Source: JANXMY01 sp964251675
GTDB taxonomy: Bacteria > Armatimonadota > Armatimonadia > Armatimonadales > Capsulimonadaceae
Assembly (NCBI GenBank): GCA_964251675.1
Contig: CAXUKS010000010.1
Coordinates: 52,648 to 116,647, forward strand
DNA length: 64,000 nt
Direction: 5' to 3'
Shown here: in pieces, positions 32,270-39,866 of the stretch
How positions within the stretch are numbered: position 1 is the first letter of the stretch
Layout of the letters: every line of letters starts with the position of its first letter
The notes under the pieces: model-generated
What the model saw: the letters and a program-made list of their open reading frames with translations, nothing else
Database searches by the model: none
What the model was told of the DNA's origin: nothing
Position numbers and translations under genes: made by a program

Positions 32270-33211
32270 CTACCCCAAAATCGCCTTTACTTCTTTCAGC
32301 TCCTCATCGCTCAGCTTCCAGCCTGCGGCTTTGGCGTTGCCCTCAATCTGCTGCGGCGAAGTCGCGCCCGCAATGACCGAAGCAACTGTCGGCTGGCGCA
32401 GGAGCCACGAGAACGCCAAATCCAGAATGGAGTGGTCTCTGGCCTCGCTGAAGGCAATCAGCTTTTCCACGATGTCTAGGTTCTCGTCCGTCAGCAGCTT
32501 GGAAAAGCCGCCGTCGGCTTTGATGCGTGTGCCTTCGGGCAGGGGCTGCCCTTTGCGGTACTTGCCCGTCAGCAGGCCGCTGGCGAGGGGGAAGTAGGGC
32601 AGAAACGCAATGTCCAGCTTCGCGCATTCGTCCAGCACCGCTGATTCCGGCCCATCCAATGCGGTCACTTCCGGCTCCCGGTGCAGCAGGCTGTATTCGT
32701 TCTGCACGCTCACAAACCGTGTCCCGCTGCCCGCTGCTTCCTCGGCCTCCTGAAGCTGAATGGCCGAAAAGTTGGAGCAGCCGATTTCGCGTACTTTGCC
32801 CGCCTGCACGAGGCTATGCAATGTTTCCAGAGTGTCACCAATCGGCATGCTGTCGTCGGGCTTGTGGATTTGGTAGAGGTCCAGATAGTCCGTGTTCAGC
32901 CGCCGCAGGCTGTTTTCGATGGCCTCTGTAATATAGGCAGGCTTCGCGCCGCCTGCGTGGGCATCGTCGATTTTCATGCCGAACTTGCTGGCAAGCACCA
33001 CTTTGTCGCGGCGGCCTTTGAGGACGCGGCCCAGGAACTCCTCGCTTTTCGTGCCGCCGTAAATGTCGGCGGTGTCAAAGAATGTCACGCCTATGTCCAA
33101 AGCGGCATCTACCACGTCCTTTGTTTTGGCCTCGTCGATATGCCAGCCAAAGTTGTTGCAGCCGAGGCCGACCACCGAGGCGTCGAGGCTGCCGATTTTA
33201 CGCGTTTCCAT
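32270..33211 (-). CDS. Aldo/keto reductase
   Basis: The 313-residue protein is an NADPH-dependent (alpha/beta)8 aldo/keto reductase. The catalytic tetrad is represented by Asp in FFDTADIYG, the Tyr of that motif, Lys in VVLASKFG, and His in LDLYQIHKPD. The ATG at 33211 has GGGAG nine bases upstream; the longer frame would overlap the divergent rsgA start. It probably reduces aldehydes or sugars; substrate unknown. It is transcribed divergently from rsgA. Confidence 0.92.
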   Translation of the reverse strand: METRKIGSLDASVVGLGCNNFGWHIDEAKTKDVVDAALDIGVTFFDTADIYGGTKSEEFLGRVLKGRRDKVVLASKFGMKIDDAHAGGAKPAYITEAIENSLRRLNTDYLDLYQIHKPDDSMPIGDTLETLHSLVQAGKVREIGCSNFSAIQLQEAEEAAGSGTRFVSVQNEYSLLHREPEVTALDGPESAVLDECAKLDIAFLPYFPLASGLLTGKYRKGQPLPEGTRIKADGGFSKLLTDENLDIVEKLIAFSEARDHSILDLAFSWLLRQPTVASVIAGATSPQQIEGNAKAAGWKLSDEELKEVKAILG

Positions 33212-33339
33212 AAAGTGTCTCCCACAGGTATACTTTGGGCAGGGCAAACCAGACTGGCTCCCCGCCATGTGTTTGGGATACCCCCGCCGATTATTGCCCA
33301 AACGCGCCCCCGGACGCACACCGCAGAAAGAACCCGCAT

Positions 33340-34305
33340 TTGCTCATTGAAGGCACTGTTTTTCGGACCCACAGCGGCAACTATTATGTCCAGACCGACA
33401 CGGGCGAGGTAGTAGCCTGCAAGCTGCGCGGCAACCTCAAAAAAGAGCTGACGTTTTCGACGTCGGCGGGCAGCCCGCGCCGCCTGACGTCCGCCCGGAA
33501 GCGTCACCGGACGGACCCGCTGACCGTGGGCGACCGGGTGAAACTCGACCCGGAGCTGGCGATGATTGAAGAGACCCTGCCCCGGCATTCGGAGCTGTCC
33601 CGCCTGACCCCGAGCGGGCACGGACAGCACACGCTGGTGGCGAATTTAGATCAGGCGTTTCTCTTTATCACCGCCGCCTCGCCGCCGCCGAACTTCTGGC
33701 TGCTGGACCGCTTTCTGGTGCTGGCCGAAGCCGCCGATATTCCGCCGCGTGTCATTGTCAACAAAATCGACAAGCTGACCGAAGAGGAACGGCCCGAGGT
33801 AGACACGCAGATTGCGGTGTATGAGAAAGTCGGCTACCCGGTGTTCCGGGTGTCGGCCAAAACGGGGGAGGGGATTGAGGCCGTCCGGGATGCCCTGCGC
33901 AGGCGCATTTCGGCGGTCGCGGGGCCGTCGGGGGCGGGAAAAAGCAGCCTGCTGAATGCCTTGCAGCCGGGCCTTCAGCTTCGGACGGGGGATATCGACA
34001 ATGCCATGCTGTCGGGCCGTCACACAACCACCACTGCCGAGCTGCACCCCCTGAACGGCGGCGGATGGGTGGCGGACACGCCGGGGTTGCGTCAGGTGGA
34101 CTTCTGGGAGGTGGACACGGGTGACATCCAGTTCTGCTTTCCCGAGTTCCGGCCCTATTTAGGCGAGTGCCGTTTTGCGGGCTGCCGTCACCGCACCGAG
34201 CTAGGCTGCGCCGTCCGCGCCGCCGTGGACACCGGACAGATCGACCGGCGCCGCTACGATAGCTTTTTGCAGATGAGTGCAGACCCTGTTCTGCCGGGGC
34301 GATGA
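33340..34305 (+). CDS. rsgA: Ribosome small-subunit-dependent GTPase A
   Basis: RsgA is a circularly permuted GTPase that checks late 30S subunit maturation. In this 321-residue version the OB-fold domain is first, then the permuted G motifs: NKID at 141-144, P-loop GPSGAGKSS at 195-203, DTPG at 246-249, and the zinc knuckle Cys277, Cys282, His284, Cys290. There is no in-frame ATG near the expected start, so I choose a TTG with AGAAAG nine bases upstream; a TTG at 33235 would add 35 unlikely residues. Together with der and the DEAD-box helicase it is one of three ribosome-assembly genes in the window. Confidence 0.93.
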   Translation: MLIEGTVFRTHSGNYYVQTDTGEVVACKLRGNLKKELTFSTSAGSPRRLTSARKRHRTDPLTVGDRVKLDPELAMIEETLPRHSELSRLTPSGHGQHTLVANLDQAFLFITAASPPPNFWLLDRFLVLAEAADIPPRVIVNKIDKLTEEERPEVDTQIAVYEKVGYPVFRVSAKTGEGIEAVRDALRRRISAVAGPSGAGKSSLLNALQPGLQLRTGDIDNAMLSGRHTTTTAELHPLNGGGWVADTPGLRQVDFWEVDTGDIQFCFPEFRPYLGECRFAGCRHRTELGCAVRAAVDTGQIDRRRYDSFLQMSADPVLPGR

Positions 34306-34335
34306 TCTATTTTACCAGTACACGAAAGGACTTCT

Positions 34336-35805
34336 ATGAAGCCGCTTCTCATGCCCTTCACACTGCTTACAATGATTATGGTGACCTGCACCCCGGCCTG
34401 TCAGGCCGCAGCCCGGTCCTTGCCGTCCGGCGTCAGCATCCTCAAAAAATCCCTGGACAATTATGACCATGCGAAAACGATCCAGGGGATGGTTACGATC
34501 CGGTTTGATCAGGGCGGGACACCAACCAAAACGACGATGGCGGTTCAGGTCAGCAACCGACCCAGTGGTCAGGTTGCTCGTGAGCGGGTCGAAATCACGA
34601 CAGGCGACCCTGCGCTTCCGGGAAACATTGCTGGCATCGGGAGCCTCGTCTACGTCTACAACGGCCAGACGCTTTACACGCTCTACCCTGCCTTGAAACA
34701 ATTCACGGCGCAGCAGGGCGCGGACCGCTTTTCCAACCTGTTTCGTGACTCGGTCGGGCGGTATCTTGCGGCGGGCGGGACGGCGACAGCGCGGTCCACC
34801 CGCGTGGGCGGTGCGTCGGTCATTATTCTCACTGGCACGGCTCGCGGACTTGCGATGAGCGCATTCATCTCGCCTGGCGACCGCGTTCTCCAAAGTTTCA
34901 CGCTCACCGCTCCAAACAAGCGCCGCCTGGTAACGATGACGGTCACGGGCCTGCGACTGAACAAGCCGCTGCCTCCCGCCCTGTCCTGGGAACCGCCCGC
35001 TGACTACACGCCGCTGGCTGTCACGCACGGCACACCCAACTCCGAGCTGCCGGACTTTTCCCTTGTCTCCCCGAAATCGCTTAAAGCGGCTTCCTCTGCA
35101 ACAGCCACCGAGGCACACGAATGGATGCAAAAGATGTTTGATGCCCAGCAGCGCCTGCACTCCTATACGGCATCCGGGGAAAAGGTCGAGGAGATTGTGG
35201 GGGAGGCGAAAAGCGAAAGCCGTGTCACCGCCGAGATCAAGTACGCGCTGCCCAATCAAATTTCTGTGGTGACGACCGGGTCCTCGAAGCGCGGCGTTGA
35301 GCACACCGTCGCGGTCTGTGACGGCCAGTGGCTGTCTGCGCGTATCCCCAGCGAGACGGGCCGTTACCTGCACATTCCCGCCCCGGTGGGGCGTCAGGCT
35401 TATGACCAGGCGTGCGCAGTGTTTGTCACTGAGGACAACTTTTTCAGCCCTGGCCTGGGGCTGGAAATGATGATGCGAGGCGACAACCCGCTTGCATTTT
35501 TAACCGAAGCCGCTGGCAGTTTTTCAATGGGGCCGGACGGCGTTATTGACGGTATCCCGATCAAAACCGTTTCTGTCACGCTGGCCCTGACCGCCTCTGG
35601 CGAGCCTTTCCAGTCAGCCAATTATCTGATTGGGCGTGATGACTTCCTGTTGCGCCGCCTTGTCTGGAAAGAGAAGATGACCGGAGACCGCACACACAGT
35701 GTCACTCAAACGTTCACCCAAATTCGAGTCAACCCGGAGCTTCCGGCGTCGGCATTCGCCTTCACCCCGCCGATCCATGCAAAGGCTGTGACTTCGCTTC
35801 CGTGA
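34336..35805 (+). CDS. Secreted protein with two LolA/DUF2092-like repeats
   Basis: The 489-residue exported protein (signal peptide ending near residue 25) consists of two related halves of about 220 residues. Each starts with a helix (SILKKSLDNYDHAKTIQG; MQKMFDAQQRLHSYTASG) and ends with a strand and Phe/Trp-x-PP motif (LSWEPPADYTP; FAFTPPIHAK). That is the pattern of the half-barrel LolA/LppX superfamily and DUF2092. Such proteins carry lipids or lipoproteins across the periplasm. No LolCDE genes are near. A duplicated fold in one chain could make a closed or elongated lipid-binding groove, by inference. Confidence 0.72.
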   Translation: MKPLLMPFTLLTMIMVTCTPACQAAARSLPSGVSILKKSLDNYDHAKTIQGMVTIRFDQGGTPTKTTMAVQVSNRPSGQVARERVEITTGDPALPGNIAGIGSLVYVYNGQTLYTLYPALKQFTAQQGADRFSNLFRDSVGRYLAAGGTATARSTRVGGASVIILTGTARGLAMSAFISPGDRVLQSFTLTAPNKRRLVTMTVTGLRLNKPLPPALSWEPPADYTPLAVTHGTPNSELPDFSLVSPKSLKAASSATATEAHEWMQKMFDAQQRLHSYTASGEKVEEIVGEAKSESRVTAEIKYALPNQISVVTTGSSKRGVEHTVAVCDGQWLSARIPSETGRYLHIPAPVGRQAYDQACAVFVTEDNFFSPGLGLEMMMRGDNPLAFLTEAAGSFSMGPDGVIDGIPIKTVSVTLALTASGEPFQSANYLIGRDDFLLRRLVWKEKMTGDRTHSVTQTFTQIRVNPELPASAFAFTPPIHAKAVTSLP

Positions 35806-35820
35806 GGCAGTCTGTTTATC

Positions 35821-36297
35821 TTAAAAATCCCCAAAGGGGCTGCCGTAGTCGCCGGTGACGATGCGCCAGACTTTGGTGGGGAGAACGCCGAAGCGGGTCC
35901 CGTCTTCGCGCTTCCATTGCAGGGCGACATCGTGGTCATAGAGAACGCGGCCCTCGGCGGTGACGATCCGCAGGTGGTTCGTGGTCGTGGCTGTGTCGCC
36001 CTGGACATCCACGACGGGCACGGTCTGGGTGACGGAGACCTGCCCGCTGCCCTGAAGCCGGTTGAGCAGGAAGCGGAGCTGCACGGGGGAGGGGACATTG
36101 GAGTCGTGGTACCGGGGTGAGACCACGGCCATGAAGCCATTGATGTCGCGCCGCTCCCCGGCGGCGCGGGCGGTTTCCATCTGCTGCACAATCTGTGCCT
36201 GGTCCGGCACATTTGGGGCACGCAGCAGCACGACGGCCACAACGGCCAGCAGGAGCAGGGCGGCAAGGCCGAGCAGAGCTTTAGACGATGATTTCAC
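35821..36297 (-). CDS. Membrane-anchored NTF2-like protein
   Basis: The 158-residue protein begins with a membrane segment (KALLGLAALLLLAVVAVVLL) and continues with an NTF2/SnoaL-like domain: a helix IVQQMETARAAGERRDINGFMAVVSPRY followed by beta strands ending with DVALQWKREDGTRFGV. Domains of this fold act as enzymes or ligand-binding modules; no catalytic residues are evident. It starts at GTG, overlapping the deacetylase stop (GTGA), so it is the last gene of the GT4-deacetylase operon and may act at the membrane in the same pathway. Confidence 0.72.
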   Translation of the reverse strand: MKSSSKALLGLAALLLLAVVAVVLLRAPNVPDQAQIVQQMETARAAGERRDINGFMAVVSPRYHDSNVPSPVQLRFLLNRLQGSGQVSVTQTVPVVDVQGDTATTTNHLRIVTAEGRVLYDHDVALQWKREDGTRFGVLPTKVWRIVTGDYGSPFGDF

Positions 36298-37058
36298 GGG
36301 CGGGTGTCCTTTCGTGTTTCCAGCCGCCAGCGGAAGTTCAGCGGGCCGATGCCGTAGGTCAGCGACAGGTACGGGGTGTGGTACACAGAGATGCGCGGCA
36401 GGCGCAGCGGATTATCCGAGGGCCGCACCCGGCCAAACTCGGTGGTGACAGCCTGCGTGTACCCCGCTTCGGCGGCAATCTCGGCCACGCGGTTGCTGAC
36501 ACTGCCATACGGGTAGCAGAGCGTGGTCAGCGGCTTGCCCAGCTTCTGTTCCAGCGCCGTTTTGCTGCCCGTCACTTCGCGCCACACGTCGGCCTCGGAT
36601 AAATCGGCCAGCCGGGGGTGCGTCTGCGTGTGGCCTTCAAATTCGACCCCGCCCTCCGCCTGCATCGCCAGAATGTCCGGCCAGTCCAGCAGCGGCGCTG
36701 GCTCGTAGCCTTCGGCGGCGACCCAGGCATTGGTTTTGCCGACGAGTTCCGAGACCAGAAACACGGTGTACGGGAACCCCAGCGAGCGCAGCAGAGGGTG
36801 AACATTGGTCTTTAAATTAGTGTAGCCATCGTCAAAAGTCAGCAGCACAGGCTTTGGCGGCAGGGCCGATTGCCCGGCGCGTGCGGCGGCGAGGGTGCCA
36901 AACGTAATCGGGGAATAGCCCGACGATTTCAGCAGCCGCATCTGCCCGGCGAACTCGCCTGCGGTGACATAAAAGTGCTTATATTGCGGGGGGCGCGGCG
37001 CGTCTTCGACGGCGTGATACATTAAAATCGGCACGGGGGACCAGAGCGCAGAAGTCAC
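36294..37058 (-). CDS. Polysaccharide deacetylase (carbohydrate esterase family 4)
   Basis: The 254-residue protein is a CE4 (NodB-homology) enzyme. The metal-binding TFDDGY is at 74-79 with Asp76 and Asp77, the second motif H-x3-H is His143 and His147 in EGHTQTHPRL, and CYPYG near residue 178 is motif 3. It starts with VPILMYHAVED, typical of the secreted or lipid-linked PgaB-like group, but has no clear signal peptide here. It removes N- or O-acetyl groups from a glycan. GTG start overlapping the GT4 stop suggests both act on one glycan. Confidence 0.92.
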   Translation of the reverse strand: MTSALWSPVPILMYHAVEDAPRPPQYKHFYVTAGEFAGQMRLLKSSGYSPITFGTLAAARAGQSALPPKPVLLTFDDGYTNLKTNVHPLLRSLGFPYTVFLVSELVGKTNAWVAAEGYEPAPLLDWPDILAMQAEGGVEFEGHTQTHPRLADLSEADVWREVTGSKTALEQKLGKPLTTLCYPYGSVSNRVAEIAAEAGYTQAVTTEFGRVRPSDNPLRLPRISVYHTPYLSLTYGIGPLNFRWRLETRKDTRP

Positions 37059-38467
37059 GGCGTATGTCCTTGCGGCGCGATCAAGCGGTACACGCGGAAG
37101 CCGTGTTCGCGGCGAGCCACCAGATGCGGGCGTGTGTGCATCACCGGGGGCGGCAGAACGGCCCGCATATGACGCACTGACAGAAAGGTGGTCAGCCCGC
37201 AGGCAGCCAGCGCCAGACCCCCGGCGGCCAGACCCCCGGCGGCCAGACCTGCACGCGGCAGCACCCGGCGGACGCGGGCGGAGCGGGCCGCACGCGGGCG
37301 GGCCAGCACTTCCGCGTACAGCGTTTCCAGCCGGCTCATCTGCATGTCCTGTGACAGCGCGGCCACAGCGACCCGGCGTCCCTCCTGCCCGAAGGCGGCG
37401 CGGCGGACGGGGCCGGTCACCGGGTTCAGCATCTCTCCCAGAGCAGCCTGCAGCGCCTCGGCATTACCCAGCGGCACGAGCAGGCCGGTTCGGCCCGCCC
37501 GGATCACTTCGCGGCAGCCGCCAATGTCCGTGGCAACAGTGGGCAGCCCCGCTGCCATCGCTTCGGCCAGCGCCAGGCCAAACGCTTCATCGGCGGGCAG
37601 GTGCAGCAGCAGGTCCAGACCCGGCAGAAGCGTGGGGATATCCGTGCGCGGACCCGTCAGCACCAGCCGCTCCGACCAGCCCGTCCGGGCAGCGCGAGCC
37701 TGCAAATCCGCCTGTGCGCCCGGCTCTCCCTCGCTGCCTAAAAAGACGCACCAGACATGGGCGTACCCCAGCGCGGCGACGGCTTCCAGCCCTGCCGCCT
37801 GCCCTTTGGCATCCAGCCGCCCGACCATGCCGACAACCACAGTTCCTTCGGGAATGCTCCAGCCCTGCCGCGCCGCCTGCCGCTGACTCTGGTATTCGGG
37901 GGAGGCGGGCCGGGCAAATTTTTCCAGCGCAATGCCGTTGGGGATCAGATGTACGAATGCCGGGGAAAAGCCGTGCTCATGACGCAGGTGATCACAGGCT
38001 GCGCCGGAAACGGCGGCGACGGCGTCCGCGCCCCACGCAAAAAAGCGGCCTGCCGCACGGGGCGGCTCGCCGAGCGGGCGCAGCATATGCGCGTGCAGGA
38101 TCAGCCGGGGGCGGCGGCGGGCGAGGGCGGCTCCCACCACAGCGGCGACATAGTCACGGCGGGAGTGGGCGTGAACCAGGTCAATCTCTTTAGCATCAAT
38201 CAGCCGGGCCAGCCGCCGCGAAGCATTCAAATCGCCGCTGTTGCGCAGGGAAAACGGCAGCGTGGAGATGCCCCGTGCGCGGCTCCAGGCTTCCACGACC
38301 CCACCGGGACGGCAGGCAAACGTGATGGGGACGCCGCGCCGCCGCAAAGCGGCGGCCATCTCCACAGAGTGGCTTTCAATGCCGCCGTGGCTTTTCGTGC
38401 TGGCGACAAACAGCACACGCGGCGGCGTGGCGGCCGGCTTCGGCTCTGACTGCTCCAATTCTGCCAT
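37055..38467 (-). CDS. Family 4 glycosyltransferase with C-terminal membrane segment
   Basis: The protein has about 470 residues and a GT-B fold: the N-terminal domain has SHGGIESHSVEMAAAL and DLVHAHSRRDY, the C-terminal domain starts at VVGMVGRLDAKGQ and holds the donor-site ADEAFGLALAEAMAAGLP with the E-x7-E pattern. After the GT domain come a basic Arg/Ala-rich stretch and one hydrophobic segment (GLALAACGLTTFL), rare in GT4 enzymes. A 15-bp tandem repeat codes for part of it. It precedes the deacetylase and NTF2-like genes, together probably an envelope or exopolysaccharide unit. The ATG two codons after a GTG is used as start. Confidence 0.88.
   Translation of the reverse strand: MAELEQSEPKPAATPPRVLFVASTKSHGGIESHSVEMAAALRRRGVPITFACRPGGVVEAWSRARGISTLPFSLRNSGDLNASRRLARLIDAKEIDLVHAHSRRDYVAAVVGAALARRRPRLILHAHMLRPLGEPPRAAGRFFAWGADAVAAVSGAACDHLRHEHGFSPAFVHLIPNGIALEKFARPASPEYQSQRQAARQGWSIPEGTVVVGMVGRLDAKGQAAGLEAVAALGYAHVWCVFLGSEGEPGAQADLQARAARTGWSERLVLTGPRTDIPTLLPGLDLLLHLPADEAFGLALAEAMAAGLPTVATDIGGCREVIRAGRTGLLVPLGNAEALQAALGEMLNPVTGPVRRAAFGQEGRRVAVAALSQDMQMSRLETLYAEVLARPRAARSARVRRVLPRAGLAAGGLAAGGLALAACGLTTFLSVRHMRAVLPPPVMHTRPHLVARREHGFRVYRLIAPQGHTP
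37216..37249. repeat. 15-bp tandem repeat inside the GT4 gene
   Basis: GACCCCCGGCGGCCA occurs twice in tandem plus four bases of a third copy. On the coding strand it encodes repeating Gly-Leu-Ala-Ala-Gly just before the membrane segment. Such repeats can change length by slippage without frameshift. Confidence 0.85.
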
Positions 38468-38482
38468 GAACACGGAGGATAC

Positions 38483-38830
38483 CTATAACCCGAAGCGTCC
38501 CAGCAGGCCGCCGAGAGCGCCGCCAGCCAGCGGCGGCGTGCCGCCCAGAACGGAGGTAATCAATCCCTGCGCCTGTGGAAACCGGGCGGCAATCATTGCC
38601 ACCACTTCCGGGTGCTGCCGTGCCAGCGCCAGCGTCGTTGCCAGTAGGTCGCCGTGCGACATGGCATTTGGGTCCGTCGTGCCGACCCCGGCCTGTCCGA
38701 GCAGGCCCGCGACGTTCACGCCCTGTCCGCCCAGCTCGCCCAGAGCCGCCTGCAAAAAGTTTTTGTGGGCGTCAATCTCTTCCGGCGCGGCCTGCGCCAG
38801 TGTCTGCGTCATCTCCTGCTCGTCTGCCAT
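38483..38830 (-). CDS. Small Ala/Gly-rich protein of unknown function
   Basis: The 115-residue protein has an acidic N-terminal helix (EEIDAHKNFLQAALGELGGQG), then a segment NVAGLLGQAGV, a helix, and a Gly/Leu-rich tail (LAGGALGGLLGRFGL). The tail resembles DUF937-type proteins that carry Gly-rich repeats, but the match is weak. It lies 15 bases upstream of the GT4 gene on the same strand and may be the first gene of that operon. No function is proposed. Confidence 0.6.
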   Translation of the reverse strand: MADEQEMTQTLAQAAPEEIDAHKNFLQAALGELGGQGVNVAGLLGQAGVGTTDPNAMSHGDLLATTLALARQHPEVVAMIAARFPQAQGLITSVLGGTPPLAGGALGGLLGRFGL

Positions 38831-38905
38831 CGGGTCTGTACTCCTTTAATTGGACCCATTTTACCCGGTTTTACGCAGTTCCCGACCAGTCCTGACAGCA
38901 GAAAA

Positions 38906-38928
38906 CGCCGGGGGTTAACCCCCCGGCG
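38906..38928 (-). terminator. Terminator after the fliD-fliS-fliT run
   Basis: CGCCGGGGG (38906-38914) pairs with CCCCCGGCG (38920-38928). Read on the minus strand the stem is followed by TTTTC. It lies 34 bases after the FliT-like gene. Confidence 0.8.
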
Positions 38929-38962
38929 CTCCGCAGTGTTTGCTGCTGCTAACTTTTTGCTG

Positions 38963-39346
38963 CTAGGATTTCCTATCCATAAAGCGCGAGGCGTCCGGCG
39001 AGAGGCCGCCGGGGGAGGCGGAAAGGCGGGACGCATACGCGCCGCGTGCCCGCTTGTACTGGTTCAGCTCATTTAGCTCGCGCATGACGCGCCCGACTTT
39101 GCGGTACAGCAGGCGCTGCGCCATGCCGTCGGCGTCCTGAATGGCGGAAACGACGGATGCCAGCGCCGGGTCGGTGGCAGCCAGATGCCGGGTTTCAGTC
39201 AGGCCGCCAATCAGGCTGCGCTTGGCGGCAAGTATTCGGTCAAAGGCAGAAAAATCATCAGCTTCCAGGGCGTGAACCTGCTCACGGGACAGCTCCAAAA
39301 TGTAGGTCAGTTTGGCACGCTCGGCGGTGGCAGTGGCGGCAGACAT
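38963..39346 (-). CDS. FliT-like flagellar export chaperone
   Basis: The 127-residue helical protein directly follows fliS, the usual place of fliT. It is made almost entirely of predicted helices (LTYILELSREQVHALEADDFSAF; MAQRLLYRKVGRVMRELNELN), matching the antiparallel helical fold of FliT, which keeps FliD unfolded before export. Sequence similarity to FliT is low in general, so the call depends mostly on position, size and helical content. The ATG at 39346 is preceded by AGAAAGAAA. The end is basic and Ser-rich. Confidence 0.62.
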   Translation of the reverse strand: MSAATATAERAKLTYILELSREQVHALEADDFSAFDRILAAKRSLIGGLTETRHLAATDPALASVVSAIQDADGMAQRLLYRKVGRVMRELNELNQYKRARGAYASRLSASPGGLSPDASRFMDRKS

Positions 39347-39376
39347 GGTTGGTTTTCTTTCTGTAGACAAAAGCAC

Positions 39377-39829
39377 TTAGGCGGCCACGGCTTCGCGGCC
39401 ACCGGGGAGCGTCACAGCCCCGGCACTCAGAGTGCTGCCTGCGACTTTGCCCGCCTGACACTGCCGGTCCACTTCGGCCCATGCCTCGCGCAGCTCGCGC
39501 AGGGCGTCAATGGCTTGCTGCACCCGCTCCGGGCGGTCGTGAATGTTTGCGTCGGTGAGGCTGTCGAGCAGGTTCGCATAAAGCGGGGCCAGATGCTGGG
39601 CGACTGCGCCGCCCGCGTGGAAGTCCAGGGTATCTCGCAGGTGGGCAATAATCTCCTGCGCTTTGCCGATCATCTCCGATTGGCGGTCATACTGGCGGGC
39701 GTGCATGGCGGGCAGGGCCTGGGTTAGAAAACGGATCGCGCCGTCGTAGAGCATCACAACCATGCGGGTCGGAGTGGCAGTTTCGATGCTGTTTTGTCGG
39801 TACTGGGCATACGGGTTGGGAAGGCTCAT
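39377..39829 (-). CDS. fliS: Flagellar secretion chaperone FliS
   Basis: FliS binds flagellin in the cytosol and delivers it to the flagellar export gate. This 150-residue protein shows the family start NPYAQYRQNSIETATPTRMVVMLYDGAIRFL, in which YDG and the following helix are diagnostic, and the four-helix pattern to about residue 125. The last 25 residues are a flexible Gly/Ala tail. The gene lies between fliD and the FliT-like gene, the common order. No flagellin gene is in the window. Confidence 0.95.
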   Translation of the reverse strand: MSLPNPYAQYRQNSIETATPTRMVVMLYDGAIRFLTQALPAMHARQYDRQSEMIGKAQEIIAHLRDTLDFHAGGAVAQHLAPLYANLLDSLTDANIHDRPERVQQAIDALRELREAWAEVDRQCQAGKVAGSTLSAGAVTLPGGREAVAA

Positions 39830-39866
39830 AACGTGCTGTCAAGTCTCCTCGGATGAGTTCGTATCA

